A DNA stretch of 64,000 nucleotides from DASZTV01 sp035547515 (lineage in GTDB: Bacteria > Actinomycetota > Actinomycetes > JAFAQI01), in the NCBI GenBank assembly GCA_035547515.1, contig DASZUS010000079.1, positions 81,502-145,501 on the forward strand, written 5' to 3'. A program made the translations under genes and the position numbers. Of this stretch, positions 23,724 through 32,273 are shown in pieces (the first letter of the stretch is position 1; every line of letters begins with the position of its first letter). Under the pieces are notes generated by a model. The model was given only the letters and a program-made list of their open reading frames with translations. It had not been told where the DNA came from and did not search any database.

Positions 23724-25691
23724 GTGACGTCAGAGGGCGACCTGCTCTGGACTCCCAGTGCCGAGCGCATCGCCGCGTCCCGGCTGGCCGACTTCCAGCG
23801 ATGGCTCGAGGCCGAACGGGGACTGACCTTCGCGTCGTACGGCGAGGTGCACCAGTGGTCAGTCGACCGGCCGGACGAGTTCTGGGGTGCCCTCGACCGC
23901 TGGCTCGGCATCAGGTGGTCCACGCCGTACGACGACGTCCTGCCCGAGCGGGGGATGCCGGGTGCGCGGTGGTTTGCCGGAGGGCGCACGAACTACGCAG
24001 AGCATCTGCTCTACCCGCTGCAGCGGGTAGAGCTCGAGGACACCGCCGTGATCGCCGTCCGCGAGGACGGCCGCGAGGTGACGTTGACCTGGCGCGAGCT
24101 GCGCACCCAGGTGGCCAGCGTGCGCTACTGGATGGAGGAGCACAGGATCGGTCGCGGCGACCGGGTGGTGGCGCTGCTCCCGAACGGCGTCGAGGCGCTC
24201 GTCGCGATGCTCGCCACCGCCTCGCTCGGTGCGATCTGGTCGAGCTGCTCGCCGGACTTCGGCCCGACGGCGATCGCGGACCGGTTCACCCAGATCGAGC
24301 CGGCGCTGCTGTTCACCGTCGACGGCTACCACTACGGCGGGAAGCAGTTCGAGATCGCGGCGACGGTCGAGGCGCTGCGTGGCCAGCTGCCGACGCTTCG
24401 AGAGACGGTGCTGGTGCCCTACCTCGATCCCGCGGCGAGGCTGCGCGCCGCGACGCCTTGGCAGGAACTGCTTGCCTGCGGAGGCCGGCTCGCCTTCGAG
24501 CCGATGGCCTTCGACGACCCGTTGTGGGTGCTCTACTCCTCGGGCACGACCGGACTGCCCAAGCCGATCCTGCACGGGCACGGCGGGATGCTGATCGAGC
24601 ACGCGAAGCAGCTTGCGCTGCACCTCGACCTGGGGCGCGGCGACCGCTTCTTCTGGTTCAGCACCACCGGCTGGATGATGTGGAACCTGCTGGTCTCAGG
24701 CCTTGCCGTCGGCTCCTCGATCGTCCTGTACGACGGGAACCCGGCCTACCCGGACCAGCTCGCGCTGTGGCGGCTGGCGGAGCGTGCCGGCATCACGTGT
24801 CTCGGACTCGGCGCGCCGTTCATCCAGGCCTGCCAGAAGGCCGGGCTGCGCCCGGCGGACCAGGTCGACCTGTCGGCGTTGCGTACGGTCGGCTCGACCG
24901 GCGCACCGTTGTCACCCGAGGGCTTCGCCTGGGTCTATGAGTCCGTCGGTGCCGACCTGATGCTCTCCTCGCTGTCCGGCGGCACCGACGTCTGCACCGC
25001 CTTCGTGGGCGGCGCGCCGGGACTTCCGGTCCGCGCCGGCGTGATCCCGGCCCGCCTGCTCGGCTGCGCGGTCGCGGCGTACGACGATGCCGGCCGAGAG
25101 GTGCTCGACGAGGTCGGCGAGCTCGTCATCACCGAGCCGATGCCGTCGATGCCGGTCGGGTTCTGGAACGATCCAGACGGCTCGCGGCTGCGCGAGGCCT
25201 ACTACGACACCTACCCCGGTGTGTGGCGCCACGGCGACTGGGTGAAGTTCGCCGCCGACGGCTCGTGCGTCATCTACGGCCGAAGCGACGCCACGCTGAA
25301 CCGTGGCGGCGTGCGGATGGGCACCTCGGAGTTCTACCGGGTCGTCGAGGCCCTGCCGGGGGTTGCCGACTCGCTGGTCATCGACACCTCGGCGGCGGGC
25401 ACCGAGGGCAAGCTGCTGCTGTTCGTGGTGCTCGCCGACGGTGCTTCGCTCGAGGAGGTCACGGCACAGATCCGGCAGACCGCGCGCTCGCAGCTCTCAC
25501 CGCGTCACGTGCCCGACGAGGTCATCGCCGTACCGGTCGTGCCACGGACCATCAACGGCAAGAAGTGCGAGGTCCCGGTCAAGCGGATCCTTGCCGGCAT
25601 CCCGGTCGAGCGAGCGGTCTCGAAGGGGGCCCTGGCCGACCCCGCATCGCTGGAGCCGTTCGTCGCGCGAGCCTCAGGCCAGCAGGGGTAG
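23724..25691 (+). CDS. aacS: Acetoacetyl-CoA synthetase
   Basis: Activates acetoacetate to acetoacetyl-CoA using ATP. 655 residues, full length for acetoacetate-CoA ligases. ANL motifs: YSSGTTGLPKPILHGHGG (ATP loop), FFWFSTTGWMMWN and SSLSGGTDVCTAF (A5 region), then HGDWVKFAADG and YGRSDATLNRGGVRMG (hinge), and INGKKCEVPVKR with the catalytic lysine. The extended N-terminal domain (LWTPSAERI, DRPDEFWGALDRWLGI) is typical of this family and of acetyl-CoA synthetases. It could recycle acetoacetate made by the HMG-CoA lyase at 4.8 kb. The 3' end overlaps the convergent TIGR03089 gene by 18 nt. Confidence 0.94.
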   Translation: MTSEGDLLWTPSAERIAASRLADFQRWLEAERGLTFASYGEVHQWSVDRPDEFWGALDRWLGIRWSTPYDDVLPERGMPGARWFAGGRTNYAEHLLYPLQRVELEDTAVIAVREDGREVTLTWRELRTQVASVRYWMEEHRIGRGDRVVALLPNGVEALVAMLATASLGAIWSSCSPDFGPTAIADRFTQIEPALLFTVDGYHYGGKQFEIAATVEALRGQLPTLRETVLVPYLDPAARLRAATPWQELLACGGRLAFEPMAFDDPLWVLYSSGTTGLPKPILHGHGGMLIEHAKQLALHLDLGRGDRFFWFSTTGWMMWNLLVSGLAVGSSIVLYDGNPAYPDQLALWRLAERAGITCLGLGAPFIQACQKAGLRPADQVDLSALRTVGSTGAPLSPEGFAWVYESVGADLMLSSLSGGTDVCTAFVGGAPGLPVRAGVIPARLLGCAVAAYDDAGREVLDEVGELVITEPMPSMPVGFWNDPDGSRLREAYYDTYPGVWRHGDWVKFAADGSCVIYGRSDATLNRGGVRMGTSEFYRVVEALPGVADSLVIDTSAAGTEGKLLLFVVLADGASLEEVTAQIRQTARSQLSPRHVPDEVIAVPVVPRTINGKKCEVPVKRILAGIPVERAVSKGALADPASLEPFVARASGQQG

Positions 25692-26279
25692 TCCCGCCAC
25701 GTCCGCACCCGCGGTATGGGTGACGCGCTCCGCGGCGGCGCGTGCCGCGAGGTCGGCGCCGTCAGCGGGGGAGTAGACGACCGACCCGCCGCCGGCGAGC
25801 GGACCGAGCAGGCTCCAGGTCAGCCCGGGCCCCTCGAGCGGGAGCACCGACAGCACTCGCGCCCCCTCCGGCACGGCGCCGCTCGCCGCGGCGACCGCGT
25901 CCTCACCCGACGGTTGCCCGGGGGCGTAGGCGTCGGGGTACGCCGCGACCAGCCGGGACAGCCCAGCGCCCATCGGGTCCAACGGCAGGTCGAGGGGCTG
26001 CCCGCTCGTCGGCGCCGTCGCGAGCGCGGCGCCGGCGTGCCAGACCGCGAGCGCGGCAACTGCCGTGATCCAGTGAAGCGCTGGGTCGATCACGATCGGC
26101 TCGTCGCCGAAGACGTCCAGCTCGTCCTCGAGGTAGCCGGCCAGCTTTGCCACCCAGTTCGCCGTCGTGGCCACCGAGAGCTCGACGCGTTCACCGGGCC
26201 CCTCGCCGTACCAGGTGATCAACGGGCGGGAGCCGTCGCGTCGCAGCTCCCTGGTCAGCAGATCCGATGGTGTCGCCAC
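25674..26279 (-). CDS. TIGR03089 family protein
   Basis: 201 residues, an actinobacterial family distantly related to the N-terminal part of AMP-binding enzymes but lacking the adenylation motifs. Segments LITWYGEGPGERVELS, TTANWVAKLAGYLEDEL and VLPLEGPGLTWSLLGPLAGGGSVVY fit that family. Because the ATP loop and catalytic lysine are absent, it is probably not a ligase, and its role is unknown. GTG at 26279 is the start. It faces aacS and diverges from the glycosyltransferase gene. Confidence 0.82.
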   Translation of the reverse strand: MATPSDLLTRELRRDGSRPLITWYGEGPGERVELSVATTANWVAKLAGYLEDELDVFGDEPIVIDPALHWITAVAALAVWHAGAALATAPTSGQPLDLPLDPMGAGLSRLVAAYPDAYAPGQPSGEDAVAAASGAVPEGARVLSVLPLEGPGLTWSLLGPLAGGGSVVYSPADGADLAARAAAERVTHTAGADVAGLPLLA

Positions 26280-26316
26280 CCTGTAGAGGATGCACGTCGC
26301 ACGTCACGCCGCGGGC

Positions 26317-26322
26317 TACGCT
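26317..26322 (+). promoter_or_regulatory. Candidate -10 box TACGCT for GT4 gene
   Basis: TACGCT lies 49 nt before the GTG at 26372, giving a leader of about 40 nt that contains the GGGGAGGGAG ribosome-binding site. Confidence 0.35.
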
Positions 26323-26371
26323 GAGTGACGCAATCAAGTTCGTACGAGATCAGACGGGGAGGGAGCCGCTC

Positions 26372-27499
26372 GTGGCCCCCCGAGTGCTGGTCGACGCGAC
26401 CGCTGTGCCAGCCGACCGCGGTGGGGTGGGGCGATACGTCGACGGCCTGCTGGGCGCTCTTGGCGCCGCAGGTGCCGACCTTGCGATCGTCTGCCAGCGC
26501 GCCGACGCCGAGCGCTACTCGCTGGTCGCCCCGCAAGCCACTGTGGTCCCGGGCCCGCCGGCGATCGCCCACCGGCCGGCCCGCCTGGCGTGGGAGCAGA
26601 CCGGCCTGCCGCTGGTCGCACAGCAGCTCGCGGTCGAGGTGATCCACTCGCCGCACTACACGATGCCGCTGCGCGCCGGGCGTCCGGTCGTGGTCACGAT
26701 CCACGACGCGACGTTCTTCACCTCGCCCGAGGCGATCGCGGCGGTCAAGGGCACGTTCTTCCGCTCGGCGATCCGCACCGCCCTTCGCCGTGCCACCCGG
26801 GTGATCGTTCCCAGCAAGGCGACCCGGGACGAGCTCGTCCGGGTGCTCGACGCCGACCCGACGATGCTCGACGTCGCCTACCACGGCGTCGACCCGCAGC
26901 TGTTCCACCCGCCGACAGACGCCGAGCGGGCGCGGGTGGCGGCCCGGCTCGGGATCCGCGGGGACTACGTCGCGTTCCTCGGCGTGCTCGAGCCGCGCAA
27001 GAACGTTCCCGCCCTGATCCGCGGCTGGGTGGAGGCCGTCAGCTGGCGTGACGACCCGCCGGCGTTGGTGCTGGCCGGCGGGCGGGGCTGGGACGAGGAC
27101 GTCGACGCGGCGGTCGCCGAGGTTCCCTCGCACCTGCGGGTGGTCCGGCCCGGTTACCTGCGCTTCGCGGATCTCCCGGGCTACCTCGGCGGCGCGACCG
27201 TGGTTGCGTTCCCGAGCCACGGCGAGGGGTTCGGGCTGCCGGTGCTCGAGGCGATGGCGTGCGGGACGCCCGTGCTCACGACGCAGCGGCTGTCGCTTCC
27301 CGAGGTGGGCGGCGACGCGGTCGCCTACACCGAGCCCGACGCCGCCTCGATCGGTACGGCGCTGTCGGCGCTGCTCGACGACGCGGCACGCCGCCGCGCG
27401 CTCGGCGACGCCGCGCTTGCGCGGGCCAGGGAGTTCACCTGGGCGGCCAGCGCGGAGGCGCACCTGGCGGCCTACGCCCGCGCTGTGTCCCAGGGCTAG
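26372..27499 (+). CDS. GT4-family glycosyltransferase
   Basis: 375 residues, GT-B fold. The N-terminal domain opens RVLVDATAVPADRGGVGRYV and the C-terminal donor-binding domain contains FLGVLEPRKNVPALI, LPGYLGGATVVAFPSHGEGFG and the E(x7)E signature EGFGLPVLEAMACGTPVL. Retaining GT4 enzymes with this pattern often add mannose, rhamnose or glucose to lipids or polysaccharides; here a mannosyl donor is plausible because manB follows by 6 nt. An in-frame start at 26267 exists, but GTG at 26372 has a clear GGGAGG site and the family N-terminus. Confidence 0.9.
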   Translation: MAPRVLVDATAVPADRGGVGRYVDGLLGALGAAGADLAIVCQRADAERYSLVAPQATVVPGPPAIAHRPARLAWEQTGLPLVAQQLAVEVIHSPHYTMPLRAGRPVVVTIHDATFFTSPEAIAAVKGTFFRSAIRTALRRATRVIVPSKATRDELVRVLDADPTMLDVAYHGVDPQLFHPPTDAERARVAARLGIRGDYVAFLGVLEPRKNVPALIRGWVEAVSWRDDPPALVLAGGRGWDEDVDAAVAEVPSHLRVVRPGYLRFADLPGYLGGATVVAFPSHGEGFGLPVLEAMACGTPVLTTQRLSLPEVGGDAVAYTEPDAASIGTALSALLDDAARRRALGDAALARAREFTWAASAEAHLAAYARAVSQG

Positions 27500-27505
27500 C
27501 CGGCG

Positions 27506-28576
27506 ATGGAAGCCGTCGTCCTCGTCGGGGGGCAGGGCACCCGCTTGCAGCCGTTGACGCTGCGCACCCCGAAGCCGATGCTGCCCTTCGCCGGGGCGCC
27601 GTTCCTCGAGCACCAGCTCGTCCGGCTGCGCGACTGCGGCGTCGAGCACATCGTGCTGGCCACGTCGTACCGGCCCGAGGTCTTCCACGAGTACTTCGGC
27701 AGCGGCAAGGCGCTCGGCGTCCGCATCGACTTCATGACCGAGACCGAACCGCTCGGCACCGGCGGCGGGATCCGCAACGTCGCCCGCCGGCTCGAGTCCG
27801 GTCCGGACGACCCGGTGCTGGTCCTGAACGGCGACGTGCTGTCGGGCCACGACCTGCGCGCCCAGCTGGAGCTGCACCGGCGACGCGAGGCCGCGGTGAC
27901 CTTGCACCTCGTCGAGGTGGCTGATGCGCGCGCCTTCGGCTGCGTGCCCACCGACTCGCACTCCCGGGTCACCGGGTTCATCGAGAAGTCCGACTCGCCG
28001 GTCACGAACCGGATCAATGCGGGCTGCTACGTCTTCACCCGCAAGGTGATCGACTCGATCCCGCAGGGCCGGCCGGTGTCGGTCGAGCGCGAGACCTTCC
28101 CCGCGCTGCTGGAGGCGGGAGAGATCCTGCTCGGCTACGCCGAGAACGCGTACTGGCTCGACGTCGGCACTCCCGCGGCGTTCGTCCAGGCGAGCTGCGA
28201 CGTGGTGACCGGGGTGCTCGACTCTCCCGCGATCGCGCCGGGCGGCGGTGAGGCGTTGGTGCTGGACGAGGCGATCGTGCACGCCGGCGCGGTGGTCAAC
28301 GGCGGCAGCGTGATCGGCCCCCGCGCCCGGGTCGACGCGGGCGCACAGGTCACCGGGTCGGTCATCGGCGACGGCGTCCACATCCAGGCGGGGGCGAGCG
28401 TGGTGGCCTCGATGGTCGGGCGGCGCGCGGTGATCGGGCAGCGCAGCGTGGTCAGCGACGCGGTGATCGGCGAGGGCGCGATGATCGGCGCCAACAACGA
28501 GCTCCGGGGCGGCATCCGAGTCTGGAACGATGTCGCGATCCCGGACGGCGCCGTGCGCTTCAGCCCGCTGCCATGA
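27506..28576 (+). CDS. manB: Mannose-1-phosphate guanylyltransferase / NDP-sugar pyrophosphorylase
   Basis: Forms a nucleotide sugar, most likely GDP-mannose from mannose-1-phosphate and GTP, by homology and position to Rv3264c. 356 residues. N-terminal nucleotidyltransferase domain with VLVGGQGTRLQPLTLRTPKPM, TEPLGTGGGIRN and VLVLNGDVLSG (metal Asp); C-terminal left-handed beta-helix with hexapeptide repeats (GSVIGPRARVDAGAQVTGSV and following). Nucleotide specificity (GDP or UDP) cannot be fixed from sequence. The phosphomannomutase and SIS isomerase 11-13 kb downstream would supply the substrate. It overlaps convergent cofE by 17 nt. Confidence 0.88.
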   Translation: MEAVVLVGGQGTRLQPLTLRTPKPMLPFAGAPFLEHQLVRLRDCGVEHIVLATSYRPEVFHEYFGSGKALGVRIDFMTETEPLGTGGGIRNVARRLESGPDDPVLVLNGDVLSGHDLRAQLELHRRREAAVTLHLVEVADARAFGCVPTDSHSRVTGFIEKSDSPVTNRINAGCYVFTRKVIDSIPQGRPVSVERETFPALLEAGEILLGYAENAYWLDVGTPAAFVQASCDVVTGVLDSPAIAPGGGEALVLDEAIVHAGAVVNGGSVIGPRARVDAGAQVTGSVIGDGVHIQAGASVVASMVGRRAVIGQRSVVSDAVIGEGAMIGANNELRGGIRVWNDVAIPDGAVRFSPLP

Positions 28577-29546
28577 CCTCGATGCGAGCGCCATCCGCCG
28601 TCTGCGCCGGCCGGGTCGCCCGCAGCCCCTCGGCCGCGAGGGCGGCCATCAGCCGGCCCAGGGCGTAGCCCACCTCGAGCGGCGCGCCCGACGCGCTGAC
28701 GGACCTGCCGTCCTCGGCGACGGCAAGCGCCGCCGCGGTCTCGCCCAGGGAGTCGACCGCGCGCCGGACCGTCGCGATCTCGACGTTGCCACCGGCGGGG
28801 GCAGCGACCGGCGCGCTGTCACGGACCACGGCCACCATCGCGTCGCGGGTCCCGCTGGCGAACATGTCGTCGGCCGCCGGCCGCACCAGCGGTCGCGCAC
28901 CGTGGTCTTCGTCCTTAGGGCGGCGTACGTCGAAGCCCCGGATCACCGCGACTGGCCGTCCTTCCAGCTTGCCCTTGACCAGGTCAGCGGCGGCGGCAAG
29001 CTCGTCGGCCAGCGCCGTCACCGTGACCTCGAGGATCTGGCCGTAGGAGTCGGTGCTGCCGCGCAGGTCGTCGAGCACCTCGATCCCGGCAGCGCCGATG
29101 GCGGTGTCGACCACCCCGTCGCGCCAGGGCCGGCCCATCGTGTCGGTGACGATGACCGCGACGTCCACGCCGAGTCGCTCCCGCAGCCCGGCGCGGATCG
29201 TCGCAGCCGAGGCGTCCGGGTCGACGGGCAGCAGCGCCACTGTCCCGGCCGGCACGTTGCTGGCGTCGATGCCGGCCGCGGCGAGCACGAAGCCGTGGCG
29301 GGTCTGCACGATCTGGGTCCGGCCCCGCCGGGCCACGACCCGGACCGTCTCGCCGGCGAGGTGCTTCTCGCGGCTGCCGGTGACCAGCCGGCCTTCGGAC
29401 TTCGAGACGATCTTGCTGGTCACGACGACCACGTCGCCGTCGCGCAGCCCGGCGTCCGCCGCGACGATCAATGCTGCGAGGTCGTCGCCCTCGCGGACCT
29501 CCGGGATCCCTTCCAGCGCCCAGATCTCCAACGACTTGGCGGTCAA
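28560..29546 (-). CDS. cofE: Coenzyme F420-0:L-glutamate ligase with atypical C-terminal region
   Basis: GTP-dependent enzyme adding gamma-linked glutamates to F420-0. 328 residues. The CofE domain fills about 1-235: LEIWALEGIPEVREGD, VVVTSKIVSKSEGR, VVTDTMGRPWRDG and a region with AAADLVKGKLEGRPVAVIRG. Mycobacterial FbiB (448 residues) continues into an FMN-nitroreductase domain needed for dehydro-F420-0 reduction; here the last ~95 residues are short and show no nitroreductase motifs. The start is TTG at 29546, overlapping the fbiA stop (TTGA). The longer open frame upstream is antisense shadow. Confidence 0.9.
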   Translation of the reverse strand: MTAKSLEIWALEGIPEVREGDDLAALIVAADAGLRDGDVVVVTSKIVSKSEGRLVTGSREKHLAGETVRVVARRGRTQIVQTRHGFVLAAAGIDASNVPAGTVALLPVDPDASAATIRAGLRERLGVDVAVIVTDTMGRPWRDGVVDTAIGAAGIEVLDDLRGSTDSYGQILEVTVTALADELAAAADLVKGKLEGRPVAVIRGFDVRRPKDEDHGARPLVRPAADDMFASGTRDAMVAVVRDSAPVAAPAGGNVEIATVRRAVDSLGETAAALAVAEDGRSVSASGAPLEVGYALGRLMAALAAEGLRATRPAQTADGARIEVMAAG

Positions 29547-30532
29547 CGCGGGCTCCCTGTGACAAGGTCGATGGCGGCCTGTGCCATCGCGGCTGTCGCG
29601 GTCACGTCGTGCATGAGCAGCGGCACCGCCCGCGCGGCGAAGCCGTCCGCGACGAGCCCTGCCACTGCCGGTTGATCGACGTCGTCGACCATCCACCCGT
29701 CGATCAGGCCGCCCGCCCGGCGTACCCCGTAGTGCCGCGCCACCGCGTCCGCCGCCGTCGCCACGCCGATCGCGCTGAGGCAGGAGTCGGCCATCCCGCG
29801 AACCGGTGCCCCGCCCACGATCGGCGAGAGCCCGACGACCGGTGCTGCGGTCTCCCGCACCGCCTCGGCGATGCCCGGGACCGCGAGGATCACCCCGATC
29901 GAGACCACCGGGTTGCTGGGCGCCAGCATCACCAGGTCGGCGGACTCGATCGCCGCGACGACTCCGGGAGCCGGCTTGGCCGTCGCGGCTCCCCGCACGT
30001 CGAAGCCAACCGCCGGTACGCCGGCGCGCAGCCGTACCCACCACTCCTGGAAGTGGACGCTGTCCGCCCCTCCCGCGCGGTCGGCGAGCCGCACGTAGGT
30101 CTCGATGCCGTCGTCGCTGGCCGGCAGCACTGCCACGCCGGTCTGCCACCTCTCGCACAGCCACCGGGTGACGGTGGACAGCGCGACGCCGTCGGCGAGC
30201 CAGCTGCTGCGCAGCAGGTGGGTCGCCAGATCGAGGTCGCCGAGCCCGAACCACGACGGGACCAGCGGCTCGGCCGCGCCGACCACATCGGCGTACGCCG
30301 CGAGCTCGTCGCGGACCCGGAACGTCTCACCCTCGCGACCCCAGCCCCGCTCTTCGCTGACGCCGCCCCCGAGGGTGTACAGGACGCTGTCGAGGTCGGG
30401 GCAGATCCGAAGACCCAGCACCGTCATGTCGTCGCCGGTATTGACGATCGCCGTGACCTCATGGCCGAGGGTGCGCAGCCCGAGCAGGAACCGGGCCCCG
30501 CCGATCCCTCCGCAGAGGGCGGTGATCCGCAT
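29543..30532 (-). CDS. fbiA: 2-phospho-L-lactate transferase (F420 synthesis)
   Basis: Joins the deazaflavin Fo to the phospho-lactyl/phosphoenolpyruvyl guanosine precursor, forming (dehydro-)F420-0. 329 residues. Signatures: ITALCGGIGGARFLLGL at the N-terminus, VNTGDDMTVLGLRICPDLDSVLYTL split around the GDD motif, MLAPSNPVVSIGVIL and VGLSPIVGGAPVRGMAD. ATG at 30532. Coupled to cofE as TTGA. The fbiA-fbiB pair beside whiB2 matches Rv3261-Rv3262 in M. tuberculosis. Confidence 0.95.
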   Translation of the reverse strand: MRITALCGGIGGARFLLGLRTLGHEVTAIVNTGDDMTVLGLRICPDLDSVLYTLGGGVSEERGWGREGETFRVRDELAAYADVVGAAEPLVPSWFGLGDLDLATHLLRSSWLADGVALSTVTRWLCERWQTGVAVLPASDDGIETYVRLADRAGGADSVHFQEWWVRLRAGVPAVGFDVRGAATAKPAPGVVAAIESADLVMLAPSNPVVSIGVILAVPGIAEAVRETAAPVVGLSPIVGGAPVRGMADSCLSAIGVATAADAVARHYGVRRAGGLIDGWMVDDVDQPAVAGLVADGFAARAVPLLMHDVTATAAMAQAAIDLVTGSPR

Positions 30533-30591
30533 CCGCTCAGTGTTTCCTACGACCCTCGCGACGGAGCGAGCGACTGCACCGCTTTCCCGCG

Positions 30592-30597
30592 TAGGGT
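30592..30597 (+). promoter_or_regulatory. Candidate -10 box TAGGGT for coiled-coil gene
   Basis: TAGGGT is 29 nt before the GTG at 30626; the leader carries a GAGGGGAG ribosome-binding site 5 nt upstream of the start. Confidence 0.35.
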
Positions 30598-30625
30598 TCT
30601 TGCACGGCGTCCGAGGGGAGTTCGC

Positions 30626-32131
30626 GTGGAAAGCGAGACCTACACCGCATCCGGGGATGCGGGGGCTTCGGGAGTGCTTCGCCGCCTCGAGGCGCTCGTC
30701 GAGCGGCCTCCGGCTGGGCCCACCACAGGATCCCTTCCGGTCGCGCCGGTCGTAGCGGCATCCCTTGCCGGGTTGCGTGCCGAGATGACCGGCCTCGAAC
30801 AACGCATGGTCGCAATCGAGGAGTCGGTCTCCTCGTTCGCCGACCGCATCGACGCCCGGCTGAGCGCACTCGACGACCGGATCGCCGCGATGTCCCAGGC
30901 CATGGGCTACGAGCGCACGGTGGCCGAGGAGCACCGCGAGCGGACGAACGAGGCGATGCAGGAGCAGGTGGCTGCACTCGAGGAGTGGGCCGAGGCGGTG
31001 CGCGCCGGCCTCGAGGACCTCGGCGACGCGGTCGCGAGCAGCCTGAACACTCTCGGCGAGACGGTGCAGGACCCGGCGCCGCGAGAGGCCGACCGGCGCC
31101 ACCTCGAGGCGTTGCTGGGTGAGGTCATGACCTCCATCGACGAGATGACCGCGCCGCTCGACGGCCGGATGGCGAGCGTGCAAGAGGCTGTCCTCGACGG
31201 CTTCGCGGCTGCCCGCGACCGGCTTCTCGGCGACCTCGGGGGGGCGTTGGAGTCACTCGAGCGCGCGGCGGTCCAGACCCGCGACAACGTCGAGGGCCAG
31301 CTCTCCGACTTGCGCAACGACTTCGCCGACGCCCTCGACGAGATGCGCGAGCACGTGTCCGGCTCCGTGGGCGCCTCGACCGAGACGGTCGCCGGCGCAC
31401 TGGAGGAGCTGCGGCTCGACTGGCAGCCGCGCACCGACCAGGTCATCGCCGAAGGCCGCGCCGCCGCGCAGGGCGTGCTCGACGACGTGCGCGCCGACGT
31501 TCGCCGCGCGATGACCGACCTCACCGACTCCCTCGAGGGCCAGATCGCGGTGATCGCCAACGCCACCGGCACGATCGGGGACGGCACCGACCGGCTGGTC
31601 GCGGCGGGGCAGCTGCTGGTCGCCTACCTCGCCGAACGTGACCGGATCCTCGAACGCGAGCGCGACCAGGTGCTGCGAGACGTGCTCGACGAGTTCGCCG
31701 AGGGGCTCTCGCCGCGCGAGCGCCGGGCGGTGGCCAGCCGCGTCGCGGAAGCCGTCGAGCGTCACCGCGACAGCCGCGACGCCGAGCGCTTCCGTCGTGG
31801 CGCGGCAGGCAGCGCCGAGCTCGCCGTACCGGCGGTGCCTGACCTGATCGAGCGGCTCGCCGAGCCGCTGCCCGAGCCGACCCAGGCACTGCCGCGCCGC
31901 TCGACGCTGCGCGCCAGTGCGTCGGCACCCGCGCGTGAGGACGGCCTCACCCCGGTCAAGCCGCCTGCGGTCAAGGCTCCTGCGGTCAAGGCTCCGGCGG
32001 TGAAGCGCGCTACCCCCGCGGCGGCCAGGAGGACCGCGAAGAAGGCGGCTTCACCGGCGAAGCGGACCGCCGCGAAACCGGCCAAGAAGACCGCCGCGAA
32101 GCGCCCGGAACTGCCTTCCGGCTCGGACTGA
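30626..32131 (+). CDS. Long coiled-coil protein with histone H1-like tail
   Basis: 501 residues, not assigned to a named family. Residues about 45-390 are almost entirely helical heptad-like sequence rich in Ala, Glu, Arg and Asp (for example MVAIEESVSSFADRIDARL and LEERTNEAM-type stretches), a long coiled coil. About 400-440 is proline-rich. The final ~60 residues are Lys/Ala/Pro-rich with KAPAVKAPAVKR and KKTAAKRPE, like the basic tails of bacterial H1-like DNA-binding proteins. This suggests a cytosolic filament or scaffold that may touch DNA through its tail; no catalytic motif. GTG at 30626 is chosen for its ribosome-binding site; the upstream open frame is antisense to fbiA. Divergent from fbiA, upstream of whiB2. 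Confidence 0.75.
   Translation: MESETYTASGDAGASGVLRRLEALVERPPAGPTTGSLPVAPVVAASLAGLRAEMTGLEQRMVAIEESVSSFADRIDARLSALDDRIAAMSQAMGYERTVAEEHRERTNEAMQEQVAALEEWAEAVRAGLEDLGDAVASSLNTLGETVQDPAPREADRRHLEALLGEVMTSIDEMTAPLDGRMASVQEAVLDGFAAARDRLLGDLGGALESLERAAVQTRDNVEGQLSDLRNDFADALDEMREHVSGSVGASTETVAGALEELRLDWQPRTDQVIAEGRAAAQGVLDDVRADVRRAMTDLTDSLEGQIAVIANATGTIGDGTDRLVAAGQLLVAYLAERDRILERERDQVLRDVLDEFAEGLSPRERRAVASRVAEAVERHRDSRDAERFRRGAAGSAELAVPAVPDLIERLAEPLPEPTQALPRRSTLRASASAPAREDGLTPVKPPAVKAPAVKAPAVKRATPAAARRTAKKAASPAKRTAAKPAKKTAAKRPELPSGSD
31964..32005 (+). repeat. Tandem 15-bp repeat in the basic tail
   Basis: Two perfect copies of cctgcggtcaaggct (31964-31978, 31979-31993) and a third partial copy encode the PAVKA repeat of the lysine-rich tail; copy number may vary between strains. 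Confidence 0.7.
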
Positions 32132-32167
32132 GCGCGCCGGGCGCCTGGACTGATACCACCGCCCCCC

Positions 32168-32197
32168 TTGACTTTCTGGCTACGACGCGCATGTAAT
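32168..32197 (+). promoter_or_regulatory. whiB2 promoter (TTGACT - 18 nt - TGTAAT)
   Basis: A near-consensus -35 TTGACT (32168-32173) and -10 TGTAAT (32192-32197) with 18-nt spacing, about 76 nt before the whiB2 ATG. This is the best sigma-70-type promoter in the window. GACAC pentamers occur just downstream (GTGTC at 32205-32209, GACAC at 32219-32223); GACAC is the known WhiA core motif, so WhiA binding is possible. Confidence 0.55.
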
Positions 32198-32273
32198 TCC
32201 ACATGTGTCATTTCCCCGGACACGCCGAGCCCCGCGACCGGATTCGGCCGCGAGCAGCTGACGTGGAGGCGCC

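Noticed and set aside
26255..28594. 779-codon open frame antisense to the GT4 and manB genes
   Set aside because: Composition is HDRRVG-type shadow sequence; both genes on the other strand have full catalytic motifs.
29546..30254. Extended N-terminus for cofE in the longer open frame
   Set aside because: That stretch is a shadow of fbiA; the TTG at 29546 gives the family start and a TTGA overlap.
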